Positions 50,982 to 58,733 of a stretch of DNA of 64,000 bases are shown piece by piece (the stretch's first letter is position 1; each line of letters opens with the position of its first letter). Location of the stretch: contig NZBG01000003.1 in the NCBI GenBank assembly GCA_002687795.1, positions 11,137 to 75,136 of the forward strand. Reading direction: 5' to 3'. A program made the position numbers and the translations under genes. The DNA comes from Candidatus Woesearchaeota archaeon (GTDB lineage: Archaea; Nanobdellota; Nanobdellia; Woesearchaeales; GCA-2687795). Under the pieces are notes generated by a model. It had not been told where the DNA came from. It did not search any database and worked only from the letters and a program-made list of their open reading frames with translations.

Positions 50982-51404
50982 CTAAACCTCTTCCTTAACA
51001 TTAACAGTACTCACCATCGTCAGTGTTTTCTTAATATTCTTATTCTTCCTCAACCCAATAATAAAACCATTAAACTCATCAATATCCTTAAACTTCAGCT
51101 TCAGCAACAAATCATACTCTCCTGTTATCCCAAACACTTCCTTGACACAGGAATTGCTGAAAAAAGATTTAGGCAGATCACTCTCTGTAACAACAAACAA
51201 AAACACAATAAAATTCTCATCAACAGCCTTATTATCCAGCTTAACAGTAAACCTCTCGATAACACCCTCTTTCTTCAGCCTCTGCATCCTCAGATGAACA
51301 GTTGAAGGCCTTAACTTAGTCAGCTTGGCGATATCTCTAATAGATTTCCTGCTATCCTGCTTAAGGACTTTTATTATCTTAAGGTCTTTTTTATCGAGAA
51401 TAAT
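50982..51404 (-). CDS. Lrp/AsnC-family regulator with abnormal start
   Basis: The frame reads IILDKKDLKIIKVLKQDSR, then an HTH (RDIAKLTKLRPSTVHLRMQR) and a RAM ligand domain (FGITGEYDLLLKLKF). In frame there is no ATG, GTG or TTG between the TAA just upstream and the first strand; ATT at 51404 or 51401 would be needed. An ATG at 51408 is one frame off, and deleting a single T would give a normal MDYLDKKDLK start. The conventional ATG at 51287 would lose the HTH. It is a rare start codon, a frameshifted gene, or a sequencing error. Confidence 0.75.
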   Translation of the reverse strand: MILDKKDLKIIKVLKQDSRKSIRDIAKLTKLRPSTVHLRMQRLKKEGVIERFTVKLDNKAVDENFIVFLFVVTESDLPKSFFSNSCVKEVFGITGEYDLLLKLKFKDIDEFNGFIIGLRKNKNIKKTLTMVSTVNVKEEV

Positions 51405-51525
51405 CCATTATATGTCCAATTATTATTTAAATCTTTCCAATTTGTCCAGTATTTAGGAATAAAAATGGATAAATTAAGGTTTTCTGGCAAAAGAATATAT
51501 AAATATCAAATATTCACACCCAATT

Positions 51526-51996
51526 ATGCAAATAACAAAACTAGAAGAAAAGGACATTGAAGAGATATCAAGTTTAGCTTTAGACTTATACAGGAAGTTC
51601 GATGCAATGGACGAAGCTGATAAGCTGGACGAACCTAACTTTAAAGAGAAGATGATAGAAGAACTCAAAGAATTCATCCAAAAAGATAACAATTTACTAC
51701 TCACAGCAACAGAAGACGGAAAGATAATTGGCTATATTAGAGGCATCATCAAGACAAGACACCCGGAATTTAAGATAAAAAAAGAAGGCTACATACAGGA
51801 ATGCTACATTAATCAGGAACATAGGAATAAAGGGATTGGAAAATCTCTTGCTAAACAAATATTAAAATGGTTCAACGAGAACAGCATAACTTTCATCACA
51901 GTCAGCATATACCATTCAGATATTGAAGCAAACGATTTCTGGAAAAAGATTGGATTTATTGAATATAATAAGACATTAAAACTAGGGGGAAAATAA
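51526..51996 (+). CDS. GNAT-family N-acetyltransferase
   Basis: The protein is 156 residues with the full GNAT layout: IIGYIRGII, YIQECYINQEHRNKGIGKSL (acetyl-CoA loop R-N-K-G-I-G) and DIEANDFWKKIGFIEY. Substrate cannot be predicted. It precedes ahcY by 1 bp, so the two are co-transcribed. Transcription probably begins near 51500 (TATA ATATAAATAT). Confidence 0.9.
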   Translation: MQITKLEEKDIEEISSLALDLYRKFDAMDEADKLDEPNFKEKMIEELKEFIQKDNNLLLTATEDGKIIGYIRGIIKTRHPEFKIKKEGYIQECYINQEHRNKGIGKSLAKQILKWFNENSITFITVSIYHSDIEANDFWKKIGFIEYNKTLKLGGK

Positions 51997-51997
51997 A

Positions 51998-53419
51998 ATG
52001 GATGAAACTGAAAATTATAAGGTAAAAGACATCAATCTCGCAGAATTTGGAAGAAAAGAGATACAAATAGCAGAAAAGGAAATGCCCGGCCTGATGGCAA
52101 CTAGAGAAAAATACGGACCAGAAAAGCCATTAAAAGGCGCAAGAATCACAGGCAGTTTGCACATGACAATCCAGACAGCTGTCCTTATAGAAACCCTAAC
52201 AGAACTAGGAGCTGAAGTCAGATGGGCTTCCTGCAACATATTCTCAACGCAGGACCATGCAGCAGCAGCCATTGCAAAATCCGGCGTACCAGTATTTGCC
52301 TGGAAAGGAGAATCATTAAAAGATTACTGGTTATGCACAGAGCGTGCTCTTAACTTTGGAGACGGAAAAGGCCCTAACCTTATTGTTGACGACGGTGGAG
52401 ACGCTACCTTAATGATCCACAAAGGCGTTGACATTGAAAAAGACCCCTCTTTACTAGACAAAGATTACAGCAACGAAGGAGAAGACTTCAAAGAATTAAT
52501 GGCCTGCCTCAAAGAAGAATACAATAAAGACAAAGAAAGATGGCAGAAAGCTGCAAAAGAAGTCAAAGGAGTCTCTGAAGAAACAACAACCGGCGTTCAC
52601 AGGCTTTACCAGATGATGGAAGAAGGAAAACTATTATTCCCCGCTATAAACGTCAACGATTCTGTAACAAAATCAAAATTTGATAATGTATATGGTTGCA
52701 GGCACTCTTTAGTAGACGGCATCAAAAGAGCAATGGATGTTCTCTTATCAGGCAAGACTGCAATGGTATGCGGCTATGGAGATGTTGGAAAAGGTTCAGC
52801 AGAATCTTTAAAAAATGAGAAGGCGAAGGTTATGGTATCTGAGGTTGACCCAATCTGCGCTTTACAGGCATGCATGGCAGGAATTAAGGTATGCACAGTG
52901 GAAGATGCCCTGCCGGAAGCTGATTTATATGTCACAACAACAGGCAACAGGGACATTATAACAGCAGAGCACATGAGCAGGATGAAAGATCAGGCAATTG
53001 TCTGTAATATAGGCCACTTTGACAATGAAATCCAGGTATCAAAACTCGAAAAATGGCCTGGAATAAAAAAAGAAGAAATCAAAGGCAGCGAATGCCCTGT
53101 GCACAGATACACCTTTGAAGACGGGCATTCGATTTACTTATTAGCAGAAGGAAGGCTGATAAACCTGGGCTGTGCAACAGGCCATCCAAGCTTTGTAATG
53201 AGCAACTCATTCACAAACCAAACACTTGCCCAGATAGACCTCTGGACAAAAGAGCATAAGTTAGGAGTTTCCATGCTCTCAAAAGAGCTGGACGAAGAGG
53301 TTGCAAGGCTGCACTTAGAAAAGCTGGGGGCAAAATTAACCAAATTAACTCCGGAACAAGCAGAATATATAGGAGTTAAGGTTGAAGGCCCTTACAAGCC
53401 AGAACATTATAGGTACTAG
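51998..53419 (+). CDS. ahcY: Adenosylhomocysteinase, long (bacterial/eukaryal) form
   Basis: The protein is 473 residues. It hydrolyses S-adenosylhomocysteine to adenosine and homocysteine with bound NAD (VCGYGDVGKGSAESL). Archaeal enzymes are usually about 415-425 residues; this one carries the extra segment of about 40 residues (around 150-195) and the C-terminus YKPEHYRY of the long form. This suggests acquisition from bacteria or an ancient second lineage. Downstream of a GNAT gene. Confidence 0.95.
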   Translation: MDETENYKVKDINLAEFGRKEIQIAEKEMPGLMATREKYGPEKPLKGARITGSLHMTIQTAVLIETLTELGAEVRWASCNIFSTQDHAAAAIAKSGVPVFAWKGESLKDYWLCTERALNFGDGKGPNLIVDDGGDATLMIHKGVDIEKDPSLLDKDYSNEGEDFKELMACLKEEYNKDKERWQKAAKEVKGVSEETTTGVHRLYQMMEEGKLLFPAINVNDSVTKSKFDNVYGCRHSLVDGIKRAMDVLLSGKTAMVCGYGDVGKGSAESLKNEKAKVMVSEVDPICALQACMAGIKVCTVEDALPEADLYVTTTGNRDIITAEHMSRMKDQAIVCNIGHFDNEIQVSKLEKWPGIKKEEIKGSECPVHRYTFEDGHSIYLLAEGRLINLGCATGHPSFVMSNSFTNQTLAQIDLWTKEHKLGVSMLSKELDEEVARLHLEKLGAKLTKLTPEQAEYIGVKVEGPYKPEHYRY

Positions 53420-53445
53420 AAATTCAGCATCTTAGCAGAAAAGCC

Positions 53446-53458
53446 CCTGATATTCAGG
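53446..53458. terminator. Short hairpin overlapping a stop codon between convergent genes
   Basis: CCTGA (53446-53450) pairs with TCAGG (53454-53458) around TAT. The stop codon of the minus-strand gene (53454-53456) is in the stem, as at atpK and the 156-residue gene. It also lies 27 bp after the ahcY stop and could serve both directions. Confidence 0.4.
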
Positions 53459-53906
53459 CTGCTGCCTCTTCTATTTCTTCTTCTTTTTCTAAATTCTTAA
53501 GGATATAATCTAATCTTTCAATCTTTTTCTCTATCGCTTCGCAATAATCCATCTTGCCTCTTATCTTCTCAAAAATATCCCTGCATAGAAATTTAATACG
53601 CTTTTTAATTGTTATATCTCCTGGCTTAGCACCCAACCTGTTAAGAAGCTTTATTATTTCTCTTATTTTAAGCTCAATTTCTTCATTATCTTTATCTAAC
53701 TCTTTTTCCTCTTTAAGCAGTCTCTTTACATTTATCCTGAAATAACCTTTTGTTTTTCCCCTGACCAAATCAAGGTGTTCTTGCTTAAAACTATATCCCT
53801 CTAGCCTTTTTGCCCATATTACAAAATGCCCTGGATCATCAGTAAGATCAATGCTTCTTGCTAAGCCATCAATAATATCATGGAGTCTTTTTTTTTCTTC
53901 ATCCAT
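53454..53906 (-). CDS. Helical protein downstream of KaiC-like ATPase
   Basis: The protein is 150 residues, charged and helical, with an early DIIDGLARSIDLTDDPGHFV and a coiled-coil C-terminal half ending EEEEIEEAAA. No family recognised. It lies 17 bp after the KaiC-like gene and probably encodes its partner or effector. Confidence 0.7.
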   Translation of the reverse strand: MDEEKKRLHDIIDGLARSIDLTDDPGHFVIWAKRLEGYSFKQEHLDLVRGKTKGYFRINVKRLLKEEKELDKDNEEIELKIREIIKLLNRLGAKPGDITIKKRIKFLCRDIFEKIRGKMDYCEAIEKKIERLDYILKNLEKEEEIEEAAA

Positions 53907-53923
53907 TATCTTAATTTCCTCCT

Positions 53924-54622
53924 CTAAACCTCAACAACATCATTAGGGTTAATAACAATCCCTTTTTCAGTTATATCAAAACCAAGAACCTTTCTCACAT
54001 GCTTGGTTCCTCTCATTTTCACTACTTCAATAGCCCTTTTCCTTTTCCCCTTTGTTTTAGCATTATACAAAAAAACCATTGAATCAGCCTCAAACTCCAG
54101 TTCAGTTGAGATTGCATTCTCCATATGGACCAATTCATCTTCCGCAGTAAAAACAGCTGTATACCCCCATCTTCTAATCAGTTCAAAGAGCTTTAAGCAA
54201 GCCTGTTTTCTTTCATATTCATTCTGATATAACAAGGAGAAAGATGAAATAGAATCTATAACAATCCTTTTGCCTTTAACCTTCTCTATCGTCTCATCCA
54301 ACACTCCCCCGCCCTCTGCAACCAGTTCCTTTACCATCTCCGGGGCATACTGCAACAAAACAAACTTACCGCTTTTCTCGAGTTCCTCAAGATCCCAGCC
54401 AAATTGCAGCATATTACTGATTATCTGATTCCTCTCTTCTTCAAAGGTAATATAAACGCAGTTCTCATTAAATCCTATTATGCCGTTAACCAGAAACTGA
54501 ATCGCAAACGTGCTCTTGCCTGTGCCAGCAGGCCCGCACACAAGATTGATGCTTTTTTCTTTAAACCCTCCCTTGACCATCTTATCAAACCCTGGAATGC
54601 CAGTTGGAACTCTTTTTATCAT
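53924..54622 (-). CDS. Single-domain KaiC-like ATPase
   Basis: The protein is 232 residues, one RecA/KaiC domain. PTGIPGFDKMVKGGF leads to Walker A GPAGTGKST (residues 30-38), and Walker B is in RIVIDSISS. Such archaeal KaiC-like proteins act in signal transduction, including motility and type IV pilus control, and often have an accessory partner. Co-transcribed with the helical protein downstream. Confidence 0.9.
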   Translation of the reverse strand: MIKRVPTGIPGFDKMVKGGFKEKSINLVCGPAGTGKSTFAIQFLVNGIIGFNENCVYITFEEERNQIISNMLQFGWDLEELEKSGKFVLLQYAPEMVKELVAEGGGVLDETIEKVKGKRIVIDSISSFSLLYQNEYERKQACLKLFELIRRWGYTAVFTAEDELVHMENAISTELEFEADSMVFLYNAKTKGKRKRAIEVVKMRGTKHVRKVLGFDITEKGIVINPNDVVEV

Positions 54623-54700
54623 AATATTTGATAGTTAAAACCCTAATTATTTAAATCTTTTTAGAAAAAATTAAATAGATAGCTAAATTCACTAATCAAA

Positions 54701-55702
54701 ATGGAAGAAGAATTTGATATTGAAACCTATGATACGGAAAATATGTACGATGTTCTAAAGAATTTTCCCAAGCAGATGGAAGAGGCCTCTAAACTGGGAA
54801 AAGACATTAAAATAAGCGATAAGGTCGACAACATAATAATCACCGGCATGGGCGGCTCTGCCTTGCCTGGAGAAATCCTTAAATCCTTCTTTTACTCTAC
54901 AAGCATACCTATATTTGTAAACAAAGGCTATTCTTTGCCTGAATTTACAAACATGAGGTCTTTAGTGTTTGTTATATCCTACTCAGGCAACACTGAAGAA
55001 ACAATCTATGCTTACAGGAATGCCTTAAGAAAAGGAGCCCATATAATTGTTATAGCCTCTGACGGGAAACTGGAAGAGCTGGCCACAAAACAAAGGCAAA
55101 TACTTATCAAAGTCCCGGAAGGCATACAGCCAAGATCTGCCTATGCTTATCTGTTCCTACCCATATTAAATGTGTTAATGAACTCAAAGATAATAAGCGA
55201 TATCTCCGGGGACATAGAAAAAACCATAAACACCCTGAAAAAGCCTATCTTTGAAGAAAGAGCAAAAGATATAGCCAGGAAGCTGGAAGGAAAAATACCC
55301 TTGATATACTCCTCAGACAGGTTATATGCTATTGCCTATAAATGGAAGATAGATTTTAATGAAAACAGCAAGGTGCATGCATTCTGCAACATGCTCCCTG
55401 AGCTGAACCATAATGAAATAGTTGGCTACACAAATGTTATAGGAGATTACCATGTTATCCTTATAAAAGATGAAGATGACCATATGAGAATCAGGAAAAG
55501 GTTTGATATAACCAAAGAGATAATAAAAAAGAAAGGAATATCTGTAACAGAGATCATGCTAAGAGGAGGCAGCACCCTCACAAAGATATTCTCTGCGATT
55601 TATATCGGCGACTGGGCATCTTACTACCTTGCATTAAAATATGAAACAGACCCAAGTCCCGTCAAGATTGTTGAAGACCTCAAGAAAAGGTTAAAGCAAT
55701 AG
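54701..55702 (+). CDS. Bifunctional phosphoglucose/phosphomannose isomerase
   Basis: The protein is 333 residues with two SIS domains: GMGGSALPGEI, FVISYSGNTEETI and LPELNHNEIVGY are signatures of the PGI/PMI family known from Pyrobaculum and Thermoplasma. It interconverts glucose-6-, mannose-6- and fructose-6-phosphate and so feeds both glycolysis and the amino-sugar operon at 27.6-32.7 kb. Confidence 0.93.
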   Translation: MEEEFDIETYDTENMYDVLKNFPKQMEEASKLGKDIKISDKVDNIIITGMGGSALPGEILKSFFYSTSIPIFVNKGYSLPEFTNMRSLVFVISYSGNTEETIYAYRNALRKGAHIIVIASDGKLEELATKQRQILIKVPEGIQPRSAYAYLFLPILNVLMNSKIISDISGDIEKTINTLKKPIFEERAKDIARKLEGKIPLIYSSDRLYAIAYKWKIDFNENSKVHAFCNMLPELNHNEIVGYTNVIGDYHVILIKDEDDHMRIRKRFDITKEIIKKKGISVTEIMLRGGSTLTKIFSAIYIGDWASYYLALKYETDPSPVKIVEDLKKRLKQ

Positions 55703-55721
55703 AATTCTAAAGAAAGAAAAT

Positions 55722-55750
55722 AAAATGGGCCCAACGGGACTTTCAAAACT
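55722..55750 (-). pseudogene. tRNA 3'-end remnant
   Basis: On the plus strand AAAATGGGCCC, seven different bases and CTTTCAAA match the 3' end of the intron-bearing tRNA-Ile gene (about 39503-39528), in the same spacing. Read on minus it gives a T-loop end TTTGAAAGT, T-stem CCCGT and acceptor TGGGCCC with discriminator A. No matching 5' part is found nearby, so this is only a fragment. Confidence 0.5.
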
Positions 55751-55841
55751 GATTTACCTATTAATTTCTCAATCTAATCTCAACACCTCATATTCTCCAA
55801 AAACAAAAGATTTAATTATTATAAAAAATGAGGCAATATAA

Positions 55842-56585
55842 ATGAAATTAGATATCTCGAAAGTTAATCTAAGTAGATTTGATATTAAAAGAGAATTAAC
55901 CTTGCCGCAGGAAATGTCAGAAAAGTTAGCCGAAGATATAGGAATAATGATAGGTGACGGCCATATTGGATCATATATCTTAAAGAAGAAAGAATATCAG
56001 ATATATGTTTCAGGAAATGCTTATTTAGACAAAGATTATATATCTAATCATGTCAGAAAATTAAAGAAGGATTTGTATAATCTTGCCTTTCCAGTTTCAG
56101 TTGTTGGAAGAAATAAAAGCGAAATTAGATTAAAGATTTGTTCTAAGGGTTTAGTAGGATTTTATAATAAGATTATTGGCTTACCTGTAAATAAGAAAGA
56201 AAATATAGGAATCCCCGATTGTATATGGGAAAAAAAGAAGTACTTAACCTCATGTTTAAGAGGTATCATTGATACAGATTTCTCATTATGTTTCAAGAAA
56301 GTGGAAAAGTACCCAGTGATGCATTTAAAAACGTGTAGCATGAGACTAGTACGTGACTGTAAAAAAGCTCTTCAAAAATTAGGGATTAAAGCTAATTCAT
56401 ATTATAACATCTTAGAATATCATAAAGTAACTAGAAACAATTTTGTAACTAATTACTTATATATCAACGGAAGGAAGAAATTAAGAAAAGCTGTTGAAGA
56501 GATTGGTTTTCATAGTGACCGTCTAAATGAAAAAATACGGGCCCACAGGGATTCGAACCCTGGACCTAATGAGCGAAGCTTTTGA
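55842..56585 (+). CDS. LAGLIDADG homing endonuclease-like protein
   Basis: The protein is 247 residues with two LAGLIDADG motifs: LAEDIGIMIGDGHIG (29-43) and LRGIIDTDFSLCF (139-151), each with a candidate catalytic Asp. A single chain with two motifs works as a monomeric DNA endonuclease. The last 16 codons read antisense through the 3' end of the tRNA gene at 56538-56668, so the natural C-terminus was probably extended on insertion. It sits between a tRNA remnant and this tRNA. AT-rich, consistent with a mobile gene. Confidence 0.85.
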   Translation: MKLDISKVNLSRFDIKRELTLPQEMSEKLAEDIGIMIGDGHIGSYILKKKEYQIYVSGNAYLDKDYISNHVRKLKKDLYNLAFPVSVVGRNKSEIRLKICSKGLVGFYNKIIGLPVNKKENIGIPDCIWEKKKYLTSCLRGIIDTDFSLCFKKVEKYPVMHLKTCSMRLVRDCKKALQKLGIKANSYYNILEYHKVTRNNFVTNYLYINGRKKLRKAVEEIGFHSDRLNEKIRAHRDSNPGPNERSF

Positions 56586-56668
56586 CTTCTTTGCTCACTC
56601 CATTGCCTATTAAGAGGCAATCGCTCTCTCTGGGGCTTATAAGCCTAACCAGGCTGAGCTATGGGCCC
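56538..56668 (-). tRNA. tRNA gene with several insertions, probably tRNA-Lys(CTT)
   Basis: Acceptor GGGCCCA/TGGGCCC and T-arm CAGGG-TTCGAAT-CCCTG are perfect. GCTC and GAGC form the D-stem, but 19 extra nt with a GGCTTATAAGCC palindrome lie in the D-loop. ATTGC and GCAAT can form the anticodon stem around CTCTTAATAG, which contains the typical Lys(CTT) loop CTCTTAA plus three bases. Thirty-nine nt then precede the T-stem, including a TGAGC/GCTCA hairpin. About 57 nt must be removed; I cannot place the introns uniquely. Confidence 0.65.
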
Positions 56669-56778
56669 ATAACAGAAAGAGAATAAGATTTGTTTAAATA
56701 TCTTTCTGCCTTTAATCAGAATTATTAACTTAGTTTTCCATAGAAAATCTTAAATAAAGAATCTTTTTTATTTCTTCA

Positions 56779-57429
56779 ATGGCAGTAAGATTCGATAAAA
56801 AGAGAATATTTGGTAAAGAATACTACTATGGACATAAGTTATCAAATTACTTTAATTATGAGAAGACTAATACTTCAAGAGCATTTAAAAGAATAATATC
56901 ATTTATTGAAGTAGAAGGGCTCCAAGGAAAATATTTAGATATAGGTTGCGCTTTTGGATTTTTAATAAAGGAAGTTTCTTGTTTTTTTGATGAGGTATAT
57001 GGCTGTGATATATCAGAATTTGCAATAAACAAAGCAAAGAATTATGTTCCATATGCTGACTTGAGAATTGTAGATCTTGATGAATCACTACCACATCCAA
57101 AGGAATATTTTGACTGTATAACCGCAATGGATGTTTTAGAACACACAAAAGATTTCAAAAAGAACTTTGAAAAACTTATTAAAAGGGTAAAAAAAGGAGG
57201 GTATTTAATTGTATCTTCTCCTATCGATGCATGGCCTTATAGGTTTTTTGGATTTTTAGATAATGATAAAACTCATATTTCAGTTTTGAAAGAGAAACAA
57301 ATAATTGATGTAATTAATAAAAATAGTATGGAAATAATCAAAAAGAGTTATTTCAGTCCATTTCCTTTGCTTTATAAGATTCCTTTTATCCCTTTTGAGA
57401 TTGAATTAATTTTAAGAAAAAGCTTCTAA
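56779..57429 (+). CDS. Class I SAM-dependent methyltransferase
   Basis: The protein is 216 residues. Motif I is LDIGCAFGFLIKEV, followed by VYGCDISEFAINKA, a CITAMDVLEHTKD post-motif and KKGGYLIVSSPI. The family (UbiE/COQ5-like, type 11/25) methylates sugars, lipids or small molecules. Its place at the edge of a glycosyltransferase cluster suggests glycan or lipid modification. AT-rich codon use. Confidence 0.88.
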   Translation: MAVRFDKKRIFGKEYYYGHKLSNYFNYEKTNTSRAFKRIISFIEVEGLQGKYLDIGCAFGFLIKEVSCFFDEVYGCDISEFAINKAKNYVPYADLRIVDLDESLPHPKEYFDCITAMDVLEHTKDFKKNFEKLIKRVKKGGYLIVSSPIDAWPYRFFGFLDNDKTHISVLKEKQIIDVINKNSMEIIKKSYFSPFPLLYKIPFIPFEIELILRKSF

Positions 57430-57434
57430 ATAGG

Positions 57435-57722
57435 TTAATCGACTGTAAATAATCTTGAGTCTCGGTTAACATCAAATAAACCAAGTCTAGCCCCGGCATC
57501 CAGCCAGCCATGAGCATAATTAATAGCAGCAAACGCTGTAACAAAGTCACCCTTCTCCTTAAAGAACAAAGCATCCTTATAATACCTTGAAGCCATATCT
57601 AAGAAATCCTCACCTGCCTTCTCAAAGTCCACTTTGCCCTTCTTAACCAGCTTAACCTTCTTAATAGCTTTTGAAGTAAGCTTAAGATACTTATCAAGCT
57701 TTTTATCAGTAATTTTGTCCAT
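57435..57722 (-). CDS. DUF357 protein
   Basis: The protein is 95 residues, helical, with YYKDALFFKEKGDFVTAFAA followed by INYAHGWLDAGARLGLFDV, the conserved core of the archaeal DUF357 family. The function is unknown. It starts 1 bp after the stop of the glycosyltransferase gene and is convergent with the methyltransferase, whose stop is 5 bp away. Confidence 0.9.
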   Translation of the reverse strand: MDKITDKKLDKYLKLTSKAIKKVKLVKKGKVDFEKAGEDFLDMASRYYKDALFFKEKGDFVTAFAAINYAHGWLDAGARLGLFDVNRDSRLFTVD

Positions 57723-57723
57723 T

Positions 57724-58629
57724 TTATTTATTATTCAATACAATCTTTTTGAACGATTTATTTATATTATCAAACCTTCTCTTAAGCTTTTCTAATTGTT
57801 GCTTATAATTTTCAGTTAAGTTTCCAATAATATATTTTCTTGTGAATATTTTATATTCATTGTTCATCCTAATTAGTCTTTGTTCCAGTCTTCTTAACTT
57901 TATATTCAATATTCTTTTTCTTTTTTTATCAAATTTGCTAAATTCATAATCAATAGTGTCTTTTCTTATTTCACCTCTGAATTTCCTGTACATTTCTACT
58001 CGCAGATATTTCCAAATCAGATTAAGCCTGCCCTCTTTTATTAATCTTCTTACACTTACCATGATTTCTGTTGATTTAAGAATCTTTAAAGGCCTAAACC
58101 TCGATGCTCTCTTAACAAAGTCATGGTCCTCCGCGAGCTTAACTGATTCATCAAAGCCATTAATTCTCATAAAAAGCCTTTTAGAAACAAATATACAATA
58201 TCCAGGTGCATGCGGGTCTTCTGTAAACTGATGAAGCTTAATATAAATATTAGCTAAATCATGCATAATCTTATCTATCAGGAGACTTGATAATGGCTTG
58301 GACCCGCAAGTAGCTAAATCCAAATATTTTTCTTGCATTTCGTGATAGACTTTCTTAAGAAAATCTTCAGGCAGCTTAACATCCGCATCCATAAAAAAAA
58401 GAAAATCTCCCTTTGCAGCCTTGGCTCCCGCATTCCTGCCAGCTCCCGGCAATCCCCCTTTCACAACCTTCGCCCCATACTTTCTGGCAATCTTGGGGGT
58501 ATTATCTGTTGAGTTAGCATCAGCAACAATAATCTCATAATCCTTAAAGCTTTGGTTCTTTATGCTCTCCAACAACCTTGGGAGGCATTTATCCTCATTT
58601 AATGCAGGAATTATAATACTAATTTTCAT
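57724..58629 (-). CDS. Family 2 glycosyltransferase
   Basis: The protein is 301 residues. The GT-A domain has ISIIIPALNEDKCLPRLLES, IIVADANSTDNTPKIA, and FFMDADVKLPEDF with the DxD metal motif. A helical, basic C-terminal segment (about 230-300) may bind the membrane or lipid substrate. It resembles dolichyl-phosphate-type or poorly defined cell-wall glycosyltransferases. First gene of a short operon with DUF357. Confidence 0.9.
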   Translation of the reverse strand: MKISIIIPALNEDKCLPRLLESIKNQSFKDYEIIVADANSTDNTPKIARKYGAKVVKGGLPGAGRNAGAKAAKGDFLFFMDADVKLPEDFLKKVYHEMQEKYLDLATCGSKPLSSLLIDKIMHDLANIYIKLHQFTEDPHAPGYCIFVSKRLFMRINGFDESVKLAEDHDFVKRASRFRPLKILKSTEIMVSVRRLIKEGRLNLIWKYLRVEMYRKFRGEIRKDTIDYEFSKFDKKRKRILNIKLRRLEQRLIRMNNEYKIFTRKYIIGNLTENYKQQLEKLKRRFDNINKSFKKIVLNNK

Positions 58630-58733
58630 TTTACTCTATTTTCCTAAAAAGCAATAAGAGATTAAATAGTTTTTGATTTTTGGCTTTGGCAGGATAGAAT
58701 AATTTATAAATCAATTAATAAAACTAAAAAGTG

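Noticed and set aside
39507..55750. An integrative element bounded by the tRNA-Ile gene and its 3'-end duplicate
   Set aside because: The interval is filled with exosome, proteasome, polymerase and TFE genes and has no integrase, so it is chromosomal core; the duplicate is treated as an isolated scar.
55842..56585. LAGLIDADG gene as the content of a giant tRNA intron
   Set aside because: It is on the opposite strand and the tRNA at 56538-56668 has complete paired acceptor ends of its own; the remnant at 55722 lacks a matching T-stem partner.
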